Positions 14,629 through 20,702 of a stretch of 25,343 bases of DNA are shown piece after piece (positions within the stretch are counted from its first letter, which is position 1; every line of letters starts with the position of its first letter). Under the pieces are notes generated by a model. The model was not told where the DNA came from. It was given only the letters and a program-made list of their open reading frames with translations, and ran no database searches. The translations under genes were made by a program, and so were the position numbers. Source of the DNA: an uncultured Candidatus Saccharibacteria bacterium (GTDB taxonomy: Bacteria > Patescibacteriota > Saccharimonadia > Saccharimonadales > Saccharimonadaceae); assembly GCA_938046495.1 (NCBI GenBank), contig CALIXG010000006.1, positions 1-25,343 of the forward strand, given 5' to 3'.

Positions 14629-14654
14629 AATGGCCTTTTTCGAGGCTATTTTTT
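14629..14654 (+). terminator. Intrinsic terminator of tmRNA
   Basis: Stem AATGGCC (14629-14635) with GGCTATT (14644-14650), loop of 8 nt, six T. Confidence 0.85.
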
Positions 14655-14875
14655 ATGTTTTTAAATAAATAAATGATTGAGAAATGAATTTGATTGAAAT
14701 TAAAAAATGTAAAAAGATGCGTAACAGGGGTGAGCGATGTAAAATAGCTCAAAATAATAAAATATGTGTTCAAGTAAAACTAAAATTGTTCAAAAATTGT
14801 GAACAGAGTTAACAGGGGTAGATGTGGAAAACTAAAAAATAGGCAAAAATTGTAAAATAATTATTCAAAAATATG
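14655..14875. other. Gene-free AT-rich segment upstream of a small RNA
   Basis: No coding frame of note. It holds an A/T-rich run, a TGTTCA half-site at 14767-14772, the TGTTCA palindrome at 14787-14805 and one sequence matching the DnaA-box consensus on the minus strand (reverse complement of TGTGGAAAA, 14824-14832). Confidence 0.6.
14787..14805. promoter_or_regulatory. TGTTCA-N7-TGAACA inverted repeat, putative operator
   Basis: Perfect 6-bp inverted repeat with a 7-bp spacer, about 70 bp upstream of the -35 of the small RNA promoter. Further TGTTCA half-sites lie at 14767-14772 (20 bp away) and 14930-14935 (inside the transcript). Resembles a binding site for a dimeric regulator; no regulator is assigned. 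Confidence 0.5.
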
Positions 14876-14904
14876 TTGACATTAGCGTTTTGAAGCGGTA
14901 TTAT
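14876..14904 (+). promoter_or_regulatory. Near-consensus promoter of small RNA A
   Basis: TTGACA (14876-14881), 17-bp spacer, TATTAT (14899-14904). Together with gyrB this is one of only two perfect TTGACA -35 elements paired at 17 bp that I found. Confidence 0.8.
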
Positions 14905-14910
14905 AGAGGT

Positions 14911-15024
14911 AGCTTTTGAATAATAAAATTGTTCACAAGCCAAAAACAAACAATATAGCCAAAAAACTCCACACTCTACAAAAGAAATCGGTATTCCTCG
15001 CAGTTTGACCGATTTCTTTTTTTA
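14911..15024 (+). ncRNA. Predicted small RNA A, about 110 nt, unassigned
   Basis: The transcript from the promoter above would run about 110 nt to a strong intrinsic terminator: AAAGAAATCGG (14981-14991), 17-nt loop, CCGATTTCTTT (15009-15019), T tract. The body (14911-14980) has no ATG and little self-pairing; it is A- and C-rich, with AGCCAAAAA twice, 19 nt apart, and a C-rich stretch (ACTCCACACTCTAC). An unpaired C-rich segment before a terminator is a common plan for base-pairing regulatory RNAs, but no target or family is assigned. Confidence 0.6.
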
Positions 15025-15025
15025 T

Positions 15026-15595
15026 TTTGAGTATTTTGATGGTTTTTATTACTGGGTTTTTACGATACGTTGCGGCGTGTCTTTTTTTTGTAACTAAAAA
15101 AGTTTTTGGGCTTAATATAAAAATAATATGTAGTTTAAAATTTATGCTAAAAAACATTTTTAGATTTTATAAAGTTTTAGTGGTTTTTAAAATATAAATG
15201 ATTTTTTATAACAACTAGAATCTTTTATTATTAGACGTTTTTTAGACGCTATTTTTTTGTGAGTTTTTTGTCGATTGGTATAAGAAGATATTTTTTGATC
15301 AGAAAAAAAGAAAAGGGAATAATAAAGTTTTTTGATTTAGCAATATAAAAAGGGTGAATTATTTGAAATTTAGTATGACTAAGGTTAGGGTGATTTATTA
15401 TAGTATTTAGAGTGAGATTTTAGGCAATTTTTTATGAATGTTGTTGTATTTTATTACATTTTTAATTACAACATGGATGGTTTTTGGCTATTTTGTAGTA
15501 ATTTATACAATTATAGATGTTTGATATTTTAGATATTTAACAGGTTATTATGCTATTATGTTGTATTTATTACTTAAATATTTAATGAAAAAGGC
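15026..15595. other. AT-rich, gene-free segment of about 570 bp
   Basis: Very low G+C, with many T runs and no convincing ORF, RNA gene or repeat on either strand. A minus-strand open frame at 14933-15157 has no ribosome binding site and overlaps small RNA A, so it is not called. Function unknown; it could be decayed sequence. Confidence 0.6.
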
Positions 15596-15624
15596 TTGCA
15601 TAAATTAGACACCCATGATACTAT
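15596..15624 (+). promoter_or_regulatory. Promoter of small RNA B
   Basis: TTGCAT (15596-15601), 17-bp spacer, TACTAT (15619-15624); start predicted at about G15631. Confidence 0.65.
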
Positions 15625-15630
15625 AAGAAT

Positions 15631-15745
15631 GTCGAAAGACAAAAATACAAATAAACAACACATTAACAATTAGGAGAAAATCAATGTAGCGACTAAGACT
15701 ACGTTAGCCAGTTTTTCTGGCGTATCAGCTGAGGCTGATTTTTTG
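15631..15745 (+). ncRNA. Predicted small RNA B with a start-stop element
   Basis: The predicted transcript begins GTCGAAAGAC, a 5'-terminal hairpin with a GAAA tetraloop. An A-rich single-stranded stretch follows, then AGGAG (15672-15676), a 7-nt spacer and ATG TAG (15684-15689): a well-formed initiation site whose second codon is a stop. Next come a GTAG/CTAC stem overlapping the AUG-UAG, a GCCAG-TTTTT-CTGGC hairpin (15707-15721), and a terminator ATCAGC-TGAG-GCTGAT plus T tract (15724-15744). No longer ORF follows the start. It could be a regulatory RNA, a leader that captures ribosomes, or the remnant of a leader peptide. No known family recognised. Confidence 0.6.
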
Positions 15746-15747
15746 CC

Positions 15748-15845
15748 CCACTAAAAGTGGAGCGGTCAATTTCAAGCGGTGATGGTTGTGGCTTATAGTT
15801 ATGTTTTTGCCAGATAACCACCCGCTTGACTATGGTATTTTCCAT
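15748..15845. repeat. Cluster of hairpins after small RNA B
   Basis: CCACT/AGTGG (15748-15760), then a 58-nt imperfect hairpin: TCAAGCGG (15772-15779) with CCGCTTGA (15822-15829), TGGTT (15783-15787) with AACCA (15816-15820), TGGC (15789-15792) with GCCA (15809-15812); then ATGG/CCAT (15832-15845). No T tract follows. It may be the 3' part of a longer RNA read through from small RNA B, or a mobile-repeat remnant. Confidence 0.55.
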
Positions 15846-15916
15846 CGTACATTAGATAAATTTATGGAAAATCAAAGCATTTAGGAATATTTCTGGGAGG
15901 GAATAGGAAATTGCTT

Positions 15917-15922
15917 TATAAT
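15917..15922 (+). promoter_or_regulatory. -10 element of the 15929 membrane protein gene
   Basis: TATAAT ends 6 nt before ATG 15929, predicting a leaderless transcript and ruling out the in-frame TTG at 15911 as start. Confidence 0.6.
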
Positions 15923-15928
15923 AGTCTT

Positions 15929-16285
15929 ATGGTTAATCTTTTGATCGGAATTTCAAGCTTAATTTCTTTGGTTATTTTGATAGTTATGCTCTTCACTACT
16001 ACACCAATGATGGTCGGCCCGCTAGGGATTATGTTGGCTTTTGTGCTGCTTTATGTTCTGGTTTTTGGAATTATTACCTGGGTGATGAACCTGTTTTTGA
16101 AGGTAGTTTTTCTAAAAAACAGAACTACACAGACGGACTATTTTAAGGCGGGAATTATTGCGATGTACCCGATTATGTTGTTGATTTTGGTGGCTTCAAG
16201 TGTGACAAATTTGCTGGTTTTGATTTTCTTACCGGCAATTTTTGTTGGTTTGTTATTTTTTGTGTTCACCAAGATGGTAAAATAG
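15929..16285 (+). CDS. Small integral membrane protein, unrecognised
   Basis: A 118-residue, very hydrophobic protein with three to four predicted membrane helices (about 3-25, 30-55 and 75-115 as two spans), separated by a short polar segment (FLKNRTTQTDYFKAG). I do not recognise the family; it has the look of a small Yip1-like or DUF-type membrane protein. The start at ATG 15929 rests on the -10 element 6 nt upstream. It precedes the repeat protein and the VirD4-like ATPase on the same strand, but each has its own start signals, so a shared function is not implied. Confidence 0.6.
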   Translation: MVNLLIGISSLISLVILIVMLFTTTPMMVGPLGIMLAFVLLYVLVFGIITWVMNLFLKVVFLKNRTTQTDYFKAGIIAMYPIMLLILVASSVTNLLVLIFLPAIFVGLLFFVFTKMVK

Positions 16286-16305
16286 TATTTTTTTCATAGT
16301 GTTTA

Positions 16306-16314
16306 TGCTAAAAT
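16306..16314 (+). promoter_or_regulatory. Extended -10 of the repeat-protein gene
   Basis: TGCTAAAAT (TGn plus TAAAAT 16309-16314) ends 6 nt before ATG 16321; no Shine-Dalgarno sequence is needed or seen in a leaderless reading. Confidence 0.55.
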
Positions 16315-16320
16315 AGGGGC

Positions 16321-17142
16321 ATGGATCAGAAAAATATTGGGCAGGTTTCTGGAGTAAATGGTCAAGAACACCAAGATTTTTCTGAATTAAATTCTTTGGG
16401 CGCGGAACAGATCCCAATGGGGATGACGCAAGAAGAGGCGGTGGCGAGATTGAATCAAATGTTTGAGGCTCAGGGGATGCCTGGATCGAACGGTTTTGAC
16501 GCGAATCAGATGGCGATGGGTCAGATGGCGATGCAGGCGCAGATGAATGGTGTGCCAGGACAGGCGCAGATGAACGGCGTACTAAATCAGATGCAAATGA
16601 ATAGTGTGTCGGGGCAGGCGCAAATGAACGGTGTTCCGGAGGAGATGTGGATAGGAGGCGCCTCAGAGGGAATGCAGGCAGGTGGTGTAACGGAGGGGAT
16701 GCAGATGGGTGGTGTACCAGAGCAAGCACAGATGAATAGTATGCCAGGTCAGGGGCAGTTTGAACAGGTAAGCCCAATGCAAATTCCTTCAGAGCAGATA
16801 CAGGGCTTTGAGAGTGTAAATTCGCAGATTGAACAAGAAAAAAAACTAGAGACAGAACGAGCGGAGGCTGAACTGGGGGAAGAATTCAGTGATGAGGGTG
16901 TACCCAAAAGTGACCTAGGTAAGATCGTAACAGTGGGGACGCGCACCTTTGAAGATGGAAAATTAATTGGGACAGATCTACCGAAAGCACGAGATCGCGA
17001 TGGGCTAGAAGAGGAAATCTTGAAAGAGGTTGAAAAGATCAAGAAAATTAAAAGTCCAACAATGCAGTATCGGCAAGAAAGAATGTTGAGTGCGAATTTT
17101 ATATGGGATCATTACGGGAGAATCCTCGGACAAGAGAATTAA
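16321..17142 (+). CDS. Met/Gln-rich protein with eight tandem 9-residue repeats
   Basis: A 273-residue, largely disordered protein that I do not recognise. Residues 74-145 are eight exact-length 9-residue repeats of the form QMNGVPGQA (variants QMNGVLNQM, QMNSVSGQA, WIGGASEGM, QAGGVTEGM and others). They are flanked by Met/Gln/Gly-rich sequence from residue 60. A charged helical region follows (about 165-185), then a more ordered C-terminal part (195-273) with TVGTRTFEDGKLIGTDLP and a basic helix ending in YRQERMLSANFIWDHYGRIL. There is no signal peptide or membrane helix. It sits 136 bp before the VirD4-like ATPase and could be a soluble partner or substrate of it, which is inference only. 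Confidence 0.65.
   Translation: MDQKNIGQVSGVNGQEHQDFSELNSLGAEQIPMGMTQEEAVARLNQMFEAQGMPGSNGFDANQMAMGQMAMQAQMNGVPGQAQMNGVLNQMQMNSVSGQAQMNGVPEEMWIGGASEGMQAGGVTEGMQMGGVPEQAQMNSMPGQGQFEQVSPMQIPSEQIQGFESVNSQIEQEKKLETERAEAELGEEFSDEGVPKSDLGKIVTVGTRTFEDGKLIGTDLPKARDRDGLEEEILKEVEKIKKIKSPTMQYRQERMLSANFIWDHYGRILGQEN
16540..16755 (+). repeat. Eight in-frame 27-bp tandem repeats
   Basis: Consecutive 27-bp units encode the eight 9-residue repeats (residues 74-145) with no change in unit length. Copies differ at many positions, so the array is old or selected for sequence pattern rather than a recent slippage event. Confidence 0.88.
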
Positions 17143-17212
17143 GATTCTGGAACAAGATAGTTAAGACCTTGGGGTAAGAGAATTAAAATGCTCGGACAAG
17201 AGAATTAAGGAA
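17125..17212. repeat. Four 22-bp tandem repeats spanning the stop codon
   Basis: Units at 17125-17146, 17147-17168, 17169-17190 and 17191-17212 resemble CTCGGACAAGAGAATTAAG. The first and fourth share 19 identical bases. The first unit contains the TAA stop of the repeat-protein gene; the others are non-coding. There are no spacers, so this is a minisatellite and not CRISPR. Confidence 0.85.
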
Positions 17213-17278
17213 AATTTAGTTAAAACAGGGATAAAAAAGTATTAGAACTCAAAAAATAAGATAAAAGAAGAGACAAAA

Positions 17279-20200
17279 ATGAGCGAAAATCCGGTGGAAA
17301 ATATCATTATGCGAAAGAATGCGGCGGGAACGCCGGCGGATTCTGGTGCGGCAAATGCCGCCCCGAAAAATACGCAAAATGAACAAAAAAATAGTTCAAT
17401 TTTTACGCCAAAGCAGGGGGCGGATTTTTCGAAAATTTTCTCTAACAACATCATAATTGGTGTACAAATTTTTATTCTAGTTTTAGTGGCAGCTCTCTTT
17501 GTGGGGGGGAAAATTTTAGCCAAAAAACGTAAGGCGAAAGAATATGAGCGTTCACTAAAATTAATTCCACTTTTGATTCATTTGCCACCAGCCACTGATG
17601 ATATTCAGGGGGGCGGAAGAGATGAACGTGACGTCAATGAAGAGGCGATTTCGCAGTCGACAATTATGTATTCAATCATCGCTTCGACGCTGAAAAAAGA
17701 GAGTTTTAATACAAAATTATACGGTCAGAAATATTTTTCATTCGAAATGGTGGTGGTCGACGGTTTGGTGAAGTATTATGCCGTGGTGCCAGCAGTGACG
17801 ACGGAGATTGTGAAGCAGGCGATTCAATCTTCTTATCCAACGGCGCGCTTAGAGGAGGCAGAGGTAGAGAATATTTTCTCGAATGCCGGGCTGGGTGACG
17901 AGGCAAAAGAAGATGAAGATAGTCGTAATGTGGCAGGTGGCGAACTGATTTTCAAGAAGGAAGAATATTATCCAATCCAGGTATTTTCAGAATCAAAATG
18001 GGATGCGCAGCTGGCGATTTTGAACGCTTTTGCGAAAGCGAAAAAAGGTGAAGGGCTGGGGTTACAACTGATGTTTCGTCCAGTAGGGGATGGTTGGCGA
18101 AAAAAAGTTGAAGAAATTGTAAAAAATTTACGAGAGGGTAAAAAAGTTAAGTCGGGCAGCGGATTCTTCGGACAGGGCCGAGTACTAAATTTAATCATGG
18201 ACGTTATTCGTGCACCATTTGAAGTGCCGGAGCTACATGAATATGAAAAAGGTAAAGAAGCTACGAAGGAGGTTTCACAGGCGAAGCTCGACGAGGCCCA
18301 AATGATTGAAAATAAAACTAAGTATCCGGTTTTTGAATGTTTGATTCGCGTGGTAGCGCATTCGAGTAGTCATGAACGTAGTGAGGCTTTAGTTGGTGGT
18401 GTGGTGGCAGCGTTTTCACAATTGGATTCGCCAACCATGAACGGTTTCAAATACGATATGGCGAAAAAAATGGACACTTTGGTGACGAATTATATTTTTC
18501 GCTTTTTCCCAACCAAGAAAAAGGGAATGATTTTAAATACACAGGAACTCGCTTCGATTTTTCATTTGCCATCTGAGGCGGCAATTCCATCTTCAGGGGT
18601 GGAAAGACAGATGACGAAACAGGTGGATGCACCAACCGTATTAGTAGAAGAGGGTTTGGAGCTCGGGGTCAACGAATATCGTGGCAATACGAAGATGATT
18701 AAGCTAAGTGAAGATGACCGTAGGCGCCATACCTATATTATCGGTGCCTCTGGTATGGGTAAGTCGGTACTTTTGAAGAATTTGGCCTATCAAGATATGT
18801 TGGCAGGTAGGGGCTTCTGTTTTATTGATCCGCACGGTGACGTAACAGAGGAGTTGCTTTCGATGGTGCCAGAAAATCGTATCGACGATGTGATTTACTT
18901 TGATCCATCAGATACAGATTTTCCAATTGGTATGAATATGTTGGAATTTGCCACTACGGAACAGAAAGATTTTATCGTGCAAGAGGGAATTAATATGCTC
19001 TATTCGCTGTATGACCCTGGACACACGGGTATTTTTGGTCCACGCGGTGAGCAGATGTTTAGGAATGCGGCGTTGCTTTTGATGAGTGATCCGAGAGGTG
19101 CGACTTTTCTCGATATTCCGAGTCCATTCATTAACCCGGATTTGGTGGCAGATAAATTAAAATATGTGACAGACCGTGACCTCTTTGACTACTGGACCAA
19201 AGAATTTCCAGCCTCTCAGAAATCAAACGATGCGGGTGAGGTGGTGACATGGTTTGCTTCAAAATGGAGCCCATTTAAGCAAAATACGATGATGAAACGG
19301 GTGTTAGGTCAGACTAAATCGGGCTTTAATATCCGTGAAATTATGGATCAACAGAAAATTCTATTGGTGAATCTCTCGAAAGGTAAGCTTGGGGAGCTAA
19401 ACTCGAAGCTGCTCGGTATGATTTTCGTAATGAAATTCCAGACGGCCGCAATGTCGAGGGTAGATACGCCAGAGCATGAACGTAAAGATTTCTGTCTGTT
19501 CGTGGATGAGTTTCAGAATTTCTCGACAGAATCTTTTGAATCGATTCTGTCGGAAGCTCGTAAGTTCCGTCTAAATTTGATTGTGGCGAACCAGTTTATG
19601 ACACAGTTAACAGATAAGATTCGTGAAGGTGTACTGGGTAACGTAGGTACGATTATTGCGGGTCGTCTGGGCGTAACAGATGCGGAAATGATGGAAAAAG
19701 TCTTTACGCCGACTTTTAAGGCGGAAGATTTGCATAAGCAGCCAAACCATCACGCGATTGCGACGGTTTTGATGCACGGTATGCCGTCGGCACCATTTAC
19801 GATGAAATTGTTGCCGCCAAGAGGTAAAGAAGATCGAAATATTTTTGCCGCGCTAAAAGATTATTCGGCAAAGAAATACGGCCGTCCAGGGGAAGAGGTG
19901 GAAAAGGAAATCGAGGATCGCTTGAGGATTAGTGAGGCGGAAGAGGAGCGAGCAAATATTGAAAATGGAAATTTTGCCAGCAATGAACCTTGGGATGGGG
20001 CGATGGATGCGGCGCTTGGTCTAGATAATTTTGATCGAGACGAAAAGGGTATTCCATTAGGGGTGAAGAAAGTGCCGGTCAGTGAGGCAAAGGCAGGAAG
20101 CCCAGAGATGGCAGAATTTTTGGAGAAAATGAAAGCCGAGGAAGGGAATGAGAAAAAGGCCGAGAGGACGGCTAGTGATATAGCTGAGGTGGTGGCTGGA

Positions 20201-20473
20201 AGGGGTGAATCTGAGGGGCCTGACGCAGGGGCTAGTAAGGAAGGCCGTGCGGAATTCACCTTGGATGATATTAATGCGGAACTAGATAATTTAATGTCGT
20301 CTGGTAACTCAGAGGTGAGTAGTGCAAAAACGGAATCTGGTAACTCTGGAATGAATAATGCGAAAACGGAAGAAAATGCCTCGGAAGTAGTAAATGTACC
20401 GATGGAAGCTGTATCTGAGGCCGGTCAGGAAGATGGACGTCTAAAAGACGGTACGGTGATTAAAATTCGCTAA
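17279..20473 (+). CDS. VirD4/TraG-like membrane ATPase (type IV secretion coupling type)
   Basis: A 1064-residue protein with one membrane helix at about 58-80 and a large cytoplasmic part. Residues 90-440 form an N-terminal region of the kind found in CPR and Gram-positive conjugation ATPases. The ATPase domain follows: Walker A GASGMGKS (489-496), FIDPHGDVTEELL, Walker B FCLFVDEFQ (Asp743, Glu744) and a TraG/TraD-type motif near VANQFMTQLTDKIREG. It belongs to the HerA/FtsK-like VirD4 superfamily, which energises DNA or protein transfer across membranes. The last 150 residues are acidic, low in complexity and probably disordered. No relaxase or VirB channel genes are in the window, so it may serve DNA uptake, protein export or an incomplete conjugation system. 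GAAGAGA precedes the ATG. Confidence 0.82.
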   Translation: MSENPVENIIMRKNAAGTPADSGAANAAPKNTQNEQKNSSIFTPKQGADFSKIFSNNIIIGVQIFILVLVAALFVGGKILAKKRKAKEYERSLKLIPLLIHLPPATDDIQGGGRDERDVNEEAISQSTIMYSIIASTLKKESFNTKLYGQKYFSFEMVVVDGLVKYYAVVPAVTTEIVKQAIQSSYPTARLEEAEVENIFSNAGLGDEAKEDEDSRNVAGGELIFKKEEYYPIQVFSESKWDAQLAILNAFAKAKKGEGLGLQLMFRPVGDGWRKKVEEIVKNLREGKKVKSGSGFFGQGRVLNLIMDVIRAPFEVPELHEYEKGKEATKEVSQAKLDEAQMIENKTKYPVFECLIRVVAHSSSHERSEALVGGVVAAFSQLDSPTMNGFKYDMAKKMDTLVTNYIFRFFPTKKKGMILNTQELASIFHLPSEAAIPSSGVERQMTKQVDAPTVLVEEGLELGVNEYRGNTKMIKLSEDDRRRHTYIIGASGMGKSVLLKNLAYQDMLAGRGFCFIDPHGDVTEELLSMVPENRIDDVIYFDPSDTDFPIGMNMLEFATTEQKDFIVQEGINMLYSLYDPGHTGIFGPRGEQMFRNAALLLMSDPRGATFLDIPSPFINPDLVADKLKYVTDRDLFDYWTKEFPASQKSNDAGEVVTWFASKWSPFKQNTMMKRVLGQTKSGFNIREIMDQQKILLVNLSKGKLGELNSKLLGMIFVMKFQTAAMSRVDTPEHERKDFCLFVDEFQNFSTESFESILSEARKFRLNLIVANQFMTQLTDKIREGVLGNVGTIIAGRLGVTDAEMMEKVFTPTFKAEDLHKQPNHHAIATVLMHGMPSAPFTMKLLPPRGKEDRNIFAALKDYSAKKYGRPGEEVEKEIEDRLRISEAEEERANIENGNFASNEPWDGAMDAALGLDNFDRDEKGIPLGVKKVPVSEAKAGSPEMAEFLEKMKAEEGNEKKAERTASDIAEVVAGRGESEGPDAGASKEGRAEFTLDDINAELDNLMSSGNSEVSSAKTESGNSGMNNAKTEENASEVVNVPMEAVSEAGQEDGRLKDGTVIKIR

Positions 20474-20555
20474 AAAACAAAAAGGCTATAAGTACCCAAA
20501 AAATTGAAACAAGGGCCTTAAAACGGCTTAGAACGCGAAATATCGCCATTTTACC

Positions 20556-20584
20556 TTGACAGCTAAACCAAAAATGGTTACACT
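20556..20584 (+). promoter_or_regulatory. Promoter of gyrB-gyrA
   Basis: TTGACA (20556-20561), 17-bp spacer, TACACT (20579-20584); start near 20591. The resulting leader of about 110 nt is long for this genome. It carries a 20-bp imperfect direct repeat (20591-20610 and 20669-20688, 16 of 20 identical). Confidence 0.8.
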
Positions 20585-20702
20585 AAAGTAGATATCAAGT
20601 GAGGTTAAAACGACTGGAAAATGATTCGAAAAGAATTATTTGGAAGGCCGTGGGTGGTGAGCCAGAGAGGTATCAAGTTAACTTAAAAGAGGTATTTTCT
20701 TG

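Noticed and set aside
14933..15157. Minus-strand open frame of 74 codons
   Set aside because: It overlaps the terminator and body of small RNA A, has no ribosome binding site, and shows only AT-driven Lys/Ile/Phe composition.
14760..15600. Replication origin (AT-rich, DnaA-box-like TGTGGAAAA at 14824, two TGTTCACA-like words)
   Set aside because: Only one site matches the TTWTNCACA consensus, there is no dnaA or dnaN nearby, and the G-over-C bias does not appear to change sign here. The TGTTCA words fit better as a palindromic operator.
17125..17212. CRISPR-like array
   Set aside because: The 22-bp units are directly adjacent with no spacers, and no cas genes are present.
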